NCBI GenBank assembly: GCA_947475875.1
Contig: CANJME010000017.1
Span: forward strand, 1 to 64,000
DNA: 64,000 nt
Direction of reading: 5' to 3'
From: Caulobacteraceae bacterium
GTDB lineage: Bacteria; Pseudomonadota; Alphaproteobacteria; Caulobacterales; Caulobacteraceae
Part shown: one piece after another, positions 45,633 through 54,432 of the stretch
How the letters are laid out: the number at the start of each line of letters is the position of its first letter
Position numbering within the stretch: position 1 is the stretch's first letter
Translations under genes and position numbers: made by a program
The notes under the pieces: generated by a model
What the model was told of the DNA's origin: nothing
The model's input: the letters and a program-made list of their open reading frames with translations, nothing else
Database searches by the model: none

Positions 45633-46976
45633 TTGAGGCGATCGGTCCTGGTTCGTTGCGCGGGTATCCTGGCCTGCCTCGCGCTGACCGGCCAGGCGCC
45701 GGCGGGCCCGACCTTTGAACGCAACTATCCCCTTGAGCCCGACCAGGGTGTGTTTGCCTATTCGCGCATTTCGCCCGATGGCCGCTATCTCGCCTATGCG
45801 GCCGAGAAGCTGAACTCCCTGCCGCCTGGCAACATGGGCGTCAGGGGCGCGCCGCAGATCGCCCAGACGGTCAAGGTCGTGGACCTGACCACCAAACAGA
45901 TCCTCTTCAATGAGGTCGGCATCGACGCCTACTGGTCGCCGGATAGCGAGCGGATCATCTTTTCCAGCTATGCGGCCGGCTCGGTGAGCATCTGGCATCG
46001 ACCCGACAACTCGATCACTCGCAACGTCGTCCCGATCGCGCTGGGGGATTATTTCAGCTGGGCCGAGCGCGACGGCAGGCAGCTGATCGCCACCATCACC
46101 AGCAACTATTACTACCTGAACGGCGACAAGGCGGTGTTGCCTGCCGGCCGGGTCACATCGTGCCCGAACATCGGCGTTGGCGACCGGCCGTTGATCTCCA
46201 AGGACGGGCGGCGGATCAGCACCTTCGTCCGCGGAACCGTCGTGGTCCGGAGCCTGAGCGACTGCAAAGACATCATCGACACTGGCCTGCAGGGCGCCAA
46301 GGCCGATTTCAGCTTCGACGGGCGCTACCTCGCCCTCCACGACGCCAAACCGGACGGCAATGGCGAGCAGATCGAGGTGGTCGACCTGCAAAAGCGCACC
46401 GTGCGCACCGTCACCTCCGGCCTGCCGGGCTCGAGCCTCTTTCCCAGCTGGACCCGCGATGGCCGGCTATCCTTCCGTTACGACGGCCCCGACTATCGCG
46501 GCTTCATGATGGCCAGCAATGTGCTGAGCGCGCCCGAGCGCCCGTTGCCGGCGACCCCGCGCAAGCTCTCCATGAACCGCCAGTGGCGTGACATTTTTCC
46601 CGAAACGCCGGCGCCTCGACGGAAGCTCACCCTGGTGACCATCTGGGGCACCTGGAGCGCCCATAGCCCGGTCGTGTTGCGCGACCTGCAGCGGGCGGAG
46701 GCGGATTTTAAATCTCGTCGCCTGGATGTGAGCCTTCTCACGGCCGTCGAGCCGGCGAGCTACCGGTCCGATCTCGACCGCATCCGCCGCCAGAACAACA
46801 TTACCCTGCCGGAGATTCCTCTGACGCCCGCCCGTTTCGCGCTGACCGAGGCCGTCAACCAGAGTCCCAGCACCCTGGTTTTTAAAGGCGGCAAGTTGAT
46901 CGACCGGCGGCTGGGACCCCAATCCTACGACGACCTGCGCGCCTGGGTCGGTGAATTGACCAGAAGGAAGACATGA
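45633..46976 (+). CDS. Beta-propeller fused to a cysteine-less thioredoxin fold
   Basis: The start is TTG 45633, two bases after the hydrolase stop, giving 447 residues with a signal peptide (RRSVLVRCAGILACLALTGQ). Residues about 35-320 have TolB/WD40-like blades (ISPDGRYLAYAAE, YWSPDSERIIFSS, ISKDGRRISTFV, FSFDGRYLALHD, WTRDGRLSFRYD). Residues about 335-447 are thioredoxin-like: TLVTIWGTWSAHSPVVLRDL, where WCxxC has become W-S-A-H-S, then the cis-proline strand QSPSTLVFKGGKLID. The fold is kept but redox cysteines are gone. Its 3' end overlaps the amidohydrolase by ATGA. Confidence 0.78.
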   Translation: MRRSVLVRCAGILACLALTGQAPAGPTFERNYPLEPDQGVFAYSRISPDGRYLAYAAEKLNSLPPGNMGVRGAPQIAQTVKVVDLTTKQILFNEVGIDAYWSPDSERIIFSSYAAGSVSIWHRPDNSITRNVVPIALGDYFSWAERDGRQLIATITSNYYYLNGDKAVLPAGRVTSCPNIGVGDRPLISKDGRRISTFVRGTVVVRSLSDCKDIIDTGLQGAKADFSFDGRYLALHDAKPDGNGEQIEVVDLQKRTVRTVTSGLPGSSLFPSWTRDGRLSFRYDGPDYRGFMMASNVLSAPERPLPATPRKLSMNRQWRDIFPETPAPRRKLTLVTIWGTWSAHSPVVLRDLQRAEADFKSRRLDVSLLTAVEPASYRSDLDRIRRQNNITLPEIPLTPARFALTEAVNQSPSTLVFKGGKLIDRRLGPQSYDDLRAWVGELTRRKT

Positions 46977-48025
46977 CCGCAGAACCCATCCTCGAGCCCG
47001 ATCTGCCGATCGTCGATCCCCATCACCATCTGTGGGATTCCACCGCCGCCATCCGCGCCAAGGCGCCGCCGCCGACCCATGGCTTTTCGAAAGTGACGGC
47101 GAAGTCCCCGCGCTATCTGCTGGATGAGCTGCTCACAGACCTGACGAGCGGCCACCGCGTGATCGCCACGGTCTATCTGCAGTGCGGCTCGATGTACCGC
47201 GCCGAGGGCCCGGCGCACTTGCGGGCTGTCGGCGAGACTGAATTCGTCAATGGCGTCGCGGCCATGACCGCCAGCGGGCTTTACGGCCCGGTGCGCGCCT
47301 GCGCAGGCATCATGGGTTTTGCCGACCTGACCTCGGGCGCGTTGGTGCAGGAAACCCTGGAGGCCCACATCGCTGCCGCGCCGGCTCGCTTTCGCGGCGT
47401 TCGCCACGGCGCGTCCTGGGACGCCGATCCGGAAGTTCTCGGCCCCCTCAATCGTGGCCAGCCGAGCGGGCTTTATCGCCTGGATACATTCCGCGAAGGG
47501 TTTGCCAAACTGGCGCCGCTGGGCCTGTCCTTCGACGCCTGGTTGCTGGAGCCGCAACTGCCGGACCTGATCGATCTGGCCCGGGCGTTTCCGCAAACGC
47601 CGATCGTGCTGGATCACGTCGGCACCCCGCTGGGCGTGGCCAGCTATGCGGGTCGGCTGCCCGAGCGCTTCGGGGTGTGGCGGGACAATATCCGCGCCCT
47701 GGCCAAATCGGACAATGTGACCGTCAAACTCGGCGGCCTGGCCATGGCCTTCTGCAATTTCCCCTCGTTCCTGTCGGAGCCGCCGGCCTCGTCGGCCCAG
47801 CTCGCCGAGGAGTGGCGGCCCTACATTGAGACCTGTATCGAAGCATTTGGTGTCGAGCGGTGCATGTTCGAAAGCAACTTCCCGGTCGACCGGGGCGCGG
47901 CCGACTACCGGACCTTATGGAACGCCTTCAAGCGCATCGCCGCCGGCTGTTCGGCCGACGAAAAGACCGCGCTGTTCAGCGGGGTTGCGACGCGGGTTTA
48001 CCGGCTCGATCTGCCCGCTTTCTAA
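46973..48025 (+). CDS. Amidohydrolase-family TIM-barrel hydrolase (COG3618 type)
   Basis: 350 residues, no signal peptide. The metal motif is IVDPHHHLWD at residues 14-23; later histidine and aspartate sites include VLDHVGTP and MFESNFPVDRG. This family (amidohydrolase_2) includes lactonases and decarboxylases acting on sugar-lactone or aromatic acids. It is translationally coupled to the propeller-thioredoxin gene and followed after 78 bases by the second hydrolase. Confidence 0.86.
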   Translation: MTAEPILEPDLPIVDPHHHLWDSTAAIRAKAPPPTHGFSKVTAKSPRYLLDELLTDLTSGHRVIATVYLQCGSMYRAEGPAHLRAVGETEFVNGVAAMTASGLYGPVRACAGIMGFADLTSGALVQETLEAHIAAAPARFRGVRHGASWDADPEVLGPLNRGQPSGLYRLDTFREGFAKLAPLGLSFDAWLLEPQLPDLIDLARAFPQTPIVLDHVGTPLGVASYAGRLPERFGVWRDNIRALAKSDNVTVKLGGLAMAFCNFPSFLSEPPASSAQLAEEWRPYIETCIEAFGVERCMFESNFPVDRGAADYRTLWNAFKRIAAGCSADEKTALFSGVATRVYRLDLPAF

Positions 48026-48103
48026 GCCCGGCGACAAACTCCGGCCCCTCAGCTAAGGTTGCGACCGATAAAAACAGAAACCAGCGGACGGAGGACCGCA
48101 ATC

Positions 48104-48979
48104 ATGATGAAACTCTCAATGAAAACCTGCGTCTTCGCGGCGGTGTCCGGCCTGATGGTCAGCGCGGCGGCGGTCGCCACCTGGGCTCAGCCGGCCGCCG
48201 CCCCGGCGGCTCCCGCGGCAGCCCCCGTCCCGACGCCGGCGGCGCTGGCGGCCTACGACAAGGCCGGCCCGGCCAAGACCGTGAAGAACGCTGAAGGCCC
48301 GGACTGCACCGTCTTCCGTCCGGAGACCCTGGCGGCTCGCACGCCCGTCATCGTCTGGTCCAACGGCAATCGCCAGACGCCCGACAAGTACGCGACCATG
48401 CTGGATCAGCTGGCCTCGAACGGCTTTGTCGTCGCCGCGGCCAATTCCGGAAATGCCGGCACGGGCGCCGAGCCGCTGGCCTGCCTCGATTACCTCACCG
48501 CCGAAAACGGCAAGGCGGGCAGCGTCTATCAGGGCAAGCTTGACCTGACCAAGGTCGGCGCGGCCGGCCACAGCCAGGGCGGCGGCGGTACGATCATGGC
48601 CGCCCGGGATGCGCGCATCAAGGCCACCGCGCCGATCATGCCCTATACCCGCGCGGGTCTCGGGTTCGATCCCACATCAGTTCCGCTGCAGAAGGTTCCG
48701 ATGCTGCTGATGTCCGGCGGCGCCGACACCGTTGCTCCGCCGGCGACCATGCATCAGCCGGTCTATGACGCGCTTACCAGCCCGGTGTTTTGGGGCAATC
48801 TGGCCGGCCAGGCGCACGCAGCCCCCGCAACAGGCGACTCCGGCCAGTACCGGCCCCTGGTCATTGCCTGGTTCCGCTATCAGCTGATGGGCGACACCCG
48901 CGCCGCGGCCGTGTTCACCGGCGCCGCCTGCGGCCTGTGCTCGGCGCAAGGATGGACCGTCCAGAAAAAGGGACTCTGA
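48104..48979 (+). CDS. Secreted alpha/beta hydrolase, paralogue 2
   Basis: 291 residues. The signal peptide is followed by an Ala/Pro linker, then the same domain as paralogues 1 and 3: PVIVWSNGNRQTP, GAAGHSQGGGGTIMAARDAR, LLMSGGADTVAPP and QAHAAPATG for the nucleophile, acid and base, and a terminal CGLC before WTVQKKG. GGAGG precedes the ATG at 48104. The long C-terminal similarity to its neighbours shows recent tandem duplication. Function unknown beyond probable esterase. Confidence 0.82.
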   Translation: MMKLSMKTCVFAAVSGLMVSAAAVATWAQPAAAPAAPAAAPVPTPAALAAYDKAGPAKTVKNAEGPDCTVFRPETLAARTPVIVWSNGNRQTPDKYATMLDQLASNGFVVAAANSGNAGTGAEPLACLDYLTAENGKAGSVYQGKLDLTKVGAAGHSQGGGGTIMAARDARIKATAPIMPYTRAGLGFDPTSVPLQKVPMLLMSGGADTVAPPATMHQPVYDALTSPVFWGNLAGQAHAAPATGDSGQYRPLVIAWFRYQLMGDTRAAAVFTGAACGLCSAQGWTVQKKGL

Positions 48980-48982
48980 TCA

Positions 48983-49906
48983 ATGCGGCCGGCGTTCTCT
49001 CTGACGCTGGTCGCGGCGGCCTCGGCGCTGGTTCTCTCCAGCGCCGGGTTCGCCCAGCAACCTGCGCCTGCGCCGGCGGCGCCTTCCGCCACTGCGCCCG
49101 CCGCGACCCCGGCTCAGGGTCAGGCCGGGCGCGGCGTGGGCCGTGGCCCGCCGATGGCGGTCTCGTCCGCCCTGGCGGCGTTCGACAAGGACGGACCGCT
49201 CAAGACCAGGGGCTATGACGAGGGCAGGGGCTGCACGATCTTCCGGCCCGAGACCCTGACCGGAAAATCTCCGATCGTCCTTTGGGGCAACGGCACCGGC
49301 GTTACGCCCGCCGGCTATGCGGGCATGCTCAACCAGCTGGCAAGCCACGGTTTCGTGGTGGCGGCGGCCAACACCACCAACGCCGGCACGGCAGTGGAAA
49401 TGCTGGAGTGCCTGAAATACCTGACCGAGGAGAACAGCCGCGCCGGCAGCCGCTATGAGGGCAAGCTCGACGTCTCAAAGGTGGGAGCCAGCGGCCACTC
49501 CCAGGGCGGCGGCGGCGCGATCATGGCGGGGCGCGACGAGCGGGTGAAAACCACCGCGCCCATTCAGCCCTACACCCTTCGCCTTGGCTATGAAGCGGGC
49601 GCCCAGACCAGGCAGCACGGCCCCATGCTCCTGCTCTCAGGGGGCGCCGACACCATTGCCCGGCCCGAGCCCAACCAGAAGCCGGTGTTCGATGAGGCCA
49701 ATGTGCCGGTATTCTGGGCGACCCTGGCGGACGCCAGCCACCTTGTGCCCATGCAGCCCGACTCCGGCTCCTTCCGGCCGGCCATCATCGCATGGTTCCG
49801 CTATCAGCTGATGGACGACCGACAGGCCGCGGCGCTATTCACGGGCCCGGCCTGCGGTCTTTGCACCGCCTCCGACTGGACTGTGCAGCGCAAGGGCGGC
49901 GCCTGA
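48983..49906 (+). CDS. Secreted alpha/beta hydrolase, paralogue 3
   Basis: 307 residues with signal peptide (MRPAFSLTLVAAASALVLSS...FAQ) and a Gln/Pro/Ala/Gly-rich spacer to about residue 60. The catalytic domain repeats GASGHSQGGGGAIMAGRDER, LLSGGADTIARPEPN and DASHLVPMQP, and ends CGLCTASDWTVQRKGG. It begins three bases after paralogue 2. Charged and spacer residues differ most between copies, so substrates may differ. Confidence 0.82.
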   Translation: MRPAFSLTLVAAASALVLSSAGFAQQPAPAPAAPSATAPAATPAQGQAGRGVGRGPPMAVSSALAAFDKDGPLKTRGYDEGRGCTIFRPETLTGKSPIVLWGNGTGVTPAGYAGMLNQLASHGFVVAAANTTNAGTAVEMLECLKYLTEENSRAGSRYEGKLDVSKVGASGHSQGGGGAIMAGRDERVKTTAPIQPYTLRLGYEAGAQTRQHGPMLLLSGGADTIARPEPNQKPVFDEANVPVFWATLADASHLVPMQPDSGSFRPAIIAWFRYQLMDDRQAAALFTGPACGLCTASDWTVQRKGGA

Positions 49907-49913
49907 GAGGGCG

Positions 49914-50459
49914 ATGATCGTACTTCGGGGCGACCTTACACATGCCGAAGCGACGGGAGCGGCCGATCCGGCGCCCGCGCCGTTGCGCCTGCCTGCCTGG
50001 GCGCCGATCGCCATTCCTGTGGGCGCCATCGCGGGTGGTTTGATCCTCGGCGCCATGACCGACCTCTTCATCCCCGCCACCCAAGGGATGGCCTGGGAGT
50101 TTGGCGTGGCGCTGGGCCTGGCCGGCTATTTCACCTGGCGCGCCCGGCCGCATTGGTTCCGGTTGCCCCGTGCGGCGGCGGAAGCTCCGTCCACCTTGCC
50201 CTGGCGGCTGGTGATGACCGGCAAGACGCTGGGTTATGATTTTGGAGCGGCCAGTTTTCGGGTCGAATGGACGGCGGTTACGGCCTTGGTTCCGGCGGGC
50301 GAGGCCTGGGTTTTTCAATCCGCCTCCGGCCCGGTGCGCGCGCCCCGCAGACTGATGACCGCGCCAGGCGCCGAACAGGGATTTCTCAAGCGCGCCCTGG
50401 CTCACCTTGATCAGGCGGCGCGCGCCGCAAGCCCCGACGCGGCCAGGCGAGCGGGCTGA
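49914..50459 (+). CDS. Small membrane protein, YcxB-like C-terminus
   Basis: 181 residues with two hydrophobic spans (about 31-50 and 62-78) followed by a soluble region with FRVEWTAVTALVPAGEAWVF and FLKRALAHLDQAARA, resembling the C-terminal domain of YcxB-like membrane proteins. No function is known. It is the last gene of the hydrolase operon, seven bases after paralogue 3, and converges with DUF3617 copy 2. Confidence 0.65.
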   Translation: MIVLRGDLTHAEATGAADPAPAPLRLPAWAPIAIPVGAIAGGLILGAMTDLFIPATQGMAWEFGVALGLAGYFTWRARPHWFRLPRAAAEAPSTLPWRLVMTGKTLGYDFGAASFRVEWTAVTALVPAGEAWVFQSASGPVRAPRRLMTAPGAEQGFLKRALAHLDQAARAASPDAARRAG

Positions 50460-50460
50460 C

Positions 50461-50940
50461 TTACTTGCCCTTGGCAGCCGTCCCGCAGGTCGACCGAACC
50501 CACTTGGCGCTCACCGATTCATGCACGACGGTCTTTTTGGCCGGATCGGCTGCGTCGGTCGTGGTGATGTACCGTTCGATCAGATAGGCGCGCTGGAAAT
50601 TTCCCCAGACCATGCCTTCCGTGACCTTGTTGGGCGTGGCCGCGCAGGTCTCGGCGAAATTCCAGACACCGTCCTTGGGGTCCAGCTCGATCTGGCCGGG
50701 GCAGCCGAGATGGATGGCCAGGCTCACGCCCGCCGGCCTGGGATCGGCGGCGGCGCAGACCATGGAAATGACTGGCCGGCCCGGCCTGGCGTCAACGCCG
50801 GCGCGCCGGTGATCGACGGTCGTAGCGACGCGCCAAAGCCCGGGCCTGAGCGGTTTGATCGCGTCGGTGGGTTTTTGACCGCACGCAACCAGTCCCATCG
50901 CCGCCAGCGCAAGCGCCGCCTGTCTTGCGCCGTTCAACAA
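50461..50940 (-). CDS. DUF3617-like lipoprotein, copy 2
   Basis: 159 residues with lipobox in ALALAAMGLVACGQKP. RPGLWRVATTVDHRRAG corresponds to the GLWE-type opening of DUF3617. Cysteines occur in MVCAAADP, LGCPGQIE, ETCAATP and RSTCGTA, in the positions of the family's disulfides. Family assignment is by pattern. It converges with the hydrolase operon and is followed on the same strand by nothing before the strand switch. Confidence 0.72.
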   Translation of the reverse strand: MLNGARQAALALAAMGLVACGQKPTDAIKPLRPGLWRVATTVDHRRAGVDARPGRPVISMVCAAADPRPAGVSLAIHLGCPGQIELDPKDGVWNFAETCAATPNKVTEGMVWGNFQRAYLIERYITTTDAADPAKKTVVHESVSAKWVRSTCGTAAKGK

Positions 50941-50977
50941 GACCGTTCTCCCGAACGCCTTATGGCCAGACGTTCTG

Positions 50978-51547
50978 CTATTTCGGCGCCGTAGGCATGG
51001 TCGGCATCTTTATCGACATGCCGGAGGGCATGTTGGGCATGCCGGAGATCCTGGCCTCGCCCGGCGCCATGCCGGCCGGGCAGTCGCCCTTGCGCACGGC
51101 GTGAACCGTCATGGTGCGCGATCCGTTCACCGCCGCCTGGGGCGCGCCGCTCGTCTCGCTCTGCAGGGTGACTGTATAGTCAGAGCCGACATTGCCGGTG
51201 ACCGTGCCGGTGGATTTGACGGTTCCGCCTGTCGGCATGGTGCAGGTCGAACTGAAGGTCCAGCCGTCAGCCGTGCGATGGAATTCCCGTTGGGAACAGG
51301 GCATGTCCTTGGGATCCTTGCCGAAACCAGCCGAGGCCGTTGTGGCGTCCAGGCAGATCGAGCTGGTCATCTGCGGTAGGCCCTCGCCCATCATGGTCTG
51401 TTCCCACAGGCCGGCGCCCGGCGTCGGGATGGCCTCGGCGGCAGCCGGCGCGCCCTCGGTCTTGGCCTCGCCGGATCCGGTCTTGCTGCAGGCGGCCAGC
51501 GTCAGGCTGGCGCCGGCCACAGCCAGAATAAACATCGTACGGTTCAT
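50978..51547 (-). CDS. DUF3617-type lipoprotein, copy 3
   Basis: 189 residues: signal MNRTMFILAVAGASLTLAAC, then GAGLWEQTMMGEGLPQ, SICLDATTAS, MPCSQREFHRTADGWTFSST, CTMPTGGTVKS and GNVGSDYTVTLQSETSG. This is the clearest DUF3617 match of the five. It ends in a Met/Pro-rich tail (MPNMPSGMSIKMPTMPTAP). ATG 51547 is preferred to 51553 because GGGG is then eight bases away. Confidence 0.84.
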   Translation of the reverse strand: MNRTMFILAVAGASLTLAACSKTGSGEAKTEGAPAAAEAIPTPGAGLWEQTMMGEGLPQMTSSICLDATTASAGFGKDPKDMPCSQREFHRTADGWTFSSTCTMPTGGTVKSTGTVTGNVGSDYTVTLQSETSGAPQAAVNGSRTMTVHAVRKGDCPAGMAPGEARISGMPNMPSGMSIKMPTMPTAPK

Positions 51548-51617
51548 GGTCATTTCCCCGGGTTATGCGGACGATCAGCTTAGGCGAGCTTTCCGGGCGG
51601 AGATAGTCCCCGCGCCG

Positions 51618-52532
51618 TCAGGAGGACTGAGGCAACTGATCCAGTTCGAACAGCAGGTCTCGCCAAAGGGAGCGGTTCATCCAGCCGCCCAGAGCCTCGA
51701 AATGGCCTGCCGTTTGACGGTTTACCAGGAACGGCAGGATGAACAGCTTCTCACCCGTTTCGCCAAACCCGCGATGGAAATCGATGTGCTCGCTGACCTG
51801 CCAGCCGACCTCGCGAAACCCCTCAGGCGTGCGCATGGTTCGCGTCTTGAAGCCTGTCGACCGCCGGGCGTTCCGGATCACGCTGGATATCTTGTAGATT
51901 CCGAGTCCGCCGAATGCCGAGGTCACCTCGATGGGGGGGTCGTGCCGGCCCAGGCTGCGTACGCTGGGCGCGACAACCGCGTTGAACACCTCAAGATCCG
52001 TGCCGCCCTTCGCCAGAAAATGGTCGAGCGCGGCCTCCCACACATCGCCAGGCTGCCAGGAGGGATGCCGCAATGCCGCCAGGTCGTCATAGACGCCGTC
52101 CTGGTTGGGAAAAACCCCCGCGCAGCGGGGCTCGCGATCCAGAAACTCGATGGCACGCCGGAACGCCAGATGGTCAATATGAAAGGTGTTGGTCTGGTCG
52201 CAGTCGACGACCAGCATGTAGTCGTAGTCGGCGTAGTGCTCGTTGATCAGCGACAGGGCGTGGTCGCGCAGCCAGGCCCGCCGCACACTCGCCACCGGAT
52301 GCGAGGCCGCAAGGCCGTCGAAATGCTCCAGCCGGGTATTGGGCCGCACGTCGCGATAGGCTTCCAGATAATCGCGCGTGCGGTCGGCCGAGTCGTTTTC
52401 GAGATAGATGTAAGCCTTGTCACTGAAGCAGCTCGCCATGCGGTCGATGTTCAGGAACACCGCCATCAGCTGATCGGCGCAGTCGCGCGCCAGGCCGACC
52501 ACGACAATGCGAGCATCGATGATGTCTTTCAT
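51618..52532 (-). CDS. CAP59-like GT-A glycosyltransferase, paralogue 1
   Basis: 304 residues. An N-terminal strand (IVVVGLARDCADQL) precedes YIYLENDSADRTRDYLEAY, DYMLVVDCDQ with a DxD-like site, and WQPGDVWEAALDHFL. The EndSxDxT and RN/RD-type motifs resemble alpha-1,3-mannosyltransferase CMT1/CAP59 domains. There is no signal or membrane span. The ATG overlaps the stop of the dehalogenase gene by four bases. Pairwise similarity to the 53464-54378 product is obvious along the whole length. Confidence 0.62.
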   Translation of the reverse strand: MKDIIDARIVVVGLARDCADQLMAVFLNIDRMASCFSDKAYIYLENDSADRTRDYLEAYRDVRPNTRLEHFDGLAASHPVASVRRAWLRDHALSLINEHYADYDYMLVVDCDQTNTFHIDHLAFRRAIEFLDREPRCAGVFPNQDGVYDDLAALRHPSWQPGDVWEAALDHFLAKGGTDLEVFNAVVAPSVRSLGRHDPPIEVTSAFGGLGIYKISSVIRNARRSTGFKTRTMRTPEGFREVGWQVSEHIDFHRGFGETGEKLFILPFLVNRQTAGHFEALGGWMNRSLWRDLLFELDQLPQSS

Positions 52533-53461
52533 TGCCCTGTTCGGGCGCCGGGTAGATCGCCCCACCGCTCAAGGGCCGCCCGCGCCAGCGGGGCGCCATG
52601 CTCTTGAACAAAGTGGCCCACCCCGGGAAGCATCATAGGCTCGGGACAGCCGCGAATGTCCTTGCGCAGGCGCGTCATGATCGGGGGGCCAAGCACAGGA
52701 TCCGCCGCGCCGATACCCATGAACGATAGTCCGTCGAACGAATCGCGCCACCAGTCGCGAGCCGCGCGGCCGATGGCCATGGCCCCCTCGTCTGCATCCT
52801 CACCACGCACCGGAACGAGCTGGGGGAACCGCCGCACGCCGGCCTTGAATGCGGCGGTCGGGAAAGGTGCGTCATAGGCGGCCGCCTCGGCGGCCGTCAG
52901 GGTCTTGTCGCTGCGCCGGAAGAGGGCGCCGACGTCGAGGTTGGGCGTGCGGGCCACATAGTCGCGCCACGCCAGGAAACCCTCGCTGGGTTCGGCCCCG
53001 GTCGGAAAGGCCGTGTTCATGATGAGAAGTCGCGCGATGCGCTCTGGCATGGTGACGGGCAAGGTCAGCCCCAGCAGCCCGCCCCAGTCCTGGACGACCA
53101 GCGTAATGTTCGAGAGGTTCAGACGTTCCACGAGCGCGATCAGCAGGTTGCGGTGGAAACCGAACGTGTAGGCCGCGTCGTCGATCGGCTTGTCCGACCG
53201 GCCGAACCCCAGAAAATCCGGAGCCACGACCCGCGCCCCGGACTCCAGAAAGACCGGGATCATCTTTCGGTAGAGGTAGCCCCAGCTTGGCTCGCCGTGC
53301 AGGCAAAGGAAAGTTCGGGAGGCGTTCCTCGGGCCCTCATCGACGTAGTGGGCCCGCAGCCCCTCATAGCCCGGCAGGTCCTCGGTGTAGTGCGGCGCAT
53401 AGGGCCAGTCCGGGAGGTCGGCAAATCTCTCGTCGGGCGTTCGCAGGGTTCTCAGCGCCAT
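52529..53461 (-). CDS. Haloalkane dehalogenase
   Basis: 310 residues of the alpha/beta-hydrolase HLD family. HGEPSWGYLYRKMIP gives the oxyanion loop, VVQDWGGLLGL carries the nucleophilic aspartate followed by the halide-binding tryptophan, GAADPVLGPP is the acid region and PGVGHFVQEHG has the base histidine. An intact Asp nucleophile argues for genuine C-halogen hydrolysis rather than epoxide hydrolase, though epoxide hydrolases share the Asp. It is sandwiched between two glycosyltransferase genes with a two-base gap upstream and a four-base overlap downstream. Start at 53461; the frame beyond lies in the neighbouring gene. Confidence 0.85.
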   Translation of the reverse strand: MALRTLRTPDERFADLPDWPYAPHYTEDLPGYEGLRAHYVDEGPRNASRTFLCLHGEPSWGYLYRKMIPVFLESGARVVAPDFLGFGRSDKPIDDAAYTFGFHRNLLIALVERLNLSNITLVVQDWGGLLGLTLPVTMPERIARLLIMNTAFPTGAEPSEGFLAWRDYVARTPNLDVGALFRRSDKTLTAAEAAAYDAPFPTAAFKAGVRRFPQLVPVRGEDADEGAMAIGRAARDWWRDSFDGLSFMGIGAADPVLGPPIMTRLRKDIRGCPEPMMLPGVGHFVQEHGAPLARAALERWGDLPGARTGQ

Positions 53462-53463
53462 GA

Positions 53464-54378
53464 TCACGCGTTTTCGCCGAGGTCCGAAAGCTCGAAGATG
53501 AAGGTGCGGAAGGCCGAGGCGTAGATGGCGCCGCCCAGTGCGCTGTCCGCGTCGATGGTCGTCCGGTTGATCAGATTTGGCATGATGTAGAGCCCCTGGC
53601 CTATGGCCGAAAACCCCTCGTTGAAACTGACGTGCTCGCACTGTTGCCAGCCCACCTCGCGGCGGCCATTGCTGGTCAGCAACGTGCGGCGCTTGTAGCC
53701 GACATAGGCGTTAGGGTTCTGGAGCACACTTGGGATCTTGTAGACGGCCATGCCGCCGAAGGCGGAGGTGACCCGCATCGGCGGATCGGAGGCCGGCACA
53801 TTACCCACCCGCGGCGTGAAGACCGCCTTGAACACCTCTTGATCCGACCCGCCGTGCTGCACAAAGTGATCAAGGGTCGCTTCCCATATATCGCCCGGAC
53901 ACCAGGTCGGATGCCGCAGCGCCCACAGGTCCTCGTAATAGCCGTCCTGGTTGGCGAATAGCCCGGCGCAACTGGGCTCGCGGATCATGTAGCGGATCGC
54001 GCGCGCGGCGATATCGAGGTCGATGACCCCGCCGTTGGCTTCGCTACAATCCATCAGGAACAGAAAGTCCCAATCGCTGAAATCATCGCGGATCAGAGCG
54101 AGAGCCCGGTTTCGCACCTGTGCCATGCGCACGGTGCGCAGCGGGCAGGAAGCCAGCAGGCCGTCCATTTCGACAACCCTGGCATTCTCGTGGCGCGCGC
54201 ACCACGCAGCAAGGTCGGCCTTGGTGTTGTCGGTCGAGTCGTTTTCGAAAAAAACGGCGGCCGACTGGGTGAACAGGCCCTGCAGCCGTTCCACGTTTTC
54301 CAGCATCGGCGCCAGGGCCTCGCCGCTGTCGCGGGCCACGCCCACGAATACGGCCCTGGCCGAAATCAGTTCACTCAT
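53464..54378 (-). CDS. CAP59-like GT-A glycosyltransferase, paralogue 2
   Basis: 304 residues: AVFVGVARDSGEALAPMLEN, then AAVFFENDSTDNTKADLAAW, VRNRALALIRDDFSDWDFLF and FLMDCSEANGGVIDLDIAAR, aligning by eye with paralogue 1. The DxD-like site is LMDCSE here, so the metal-binding acid pattern differs. Later blocks (WCPGDIWEATLDHFVQHGGS, MRVTSAFGGMAVYKIPSVL) are nearly shared. GGGGAG precedes the ATG. First gene of the three-gene minus-strand operon. Confidence 0.62.
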   Translation of the reverse strand: MSELISARAVFVGVARDSGEALAPMLENVERLQGLFTQSAAVFFENDSTDNTKADLAAWCARHENARVVEMDGLLASCPLRTVRMAQVRNRALALIRDDFSDWDFLFLMDCSEANGGVIDLDIAARAIRYMIREPSCAGLFANQDGYYEDLWALRHPTWCPGDIWEATLDHFVQHGGSDQEVFKAVFTPRVGNVPASDPPMRVTSAFGGMAVYKIPSVLQNPNAYVGYKRRTLLTSNGRREVGWQQCEHVSFNEGFSAIGQGLYIMPNLINRTTIDADSALGGAIYASAFRTFIFELSDLGENA

Positions 54379-54432
54379 GAAGGTACTCCCCGCCCCTGAT
54401 ACCGTCTGGGAAGGGCGGGGTGAAGGCCGAGG

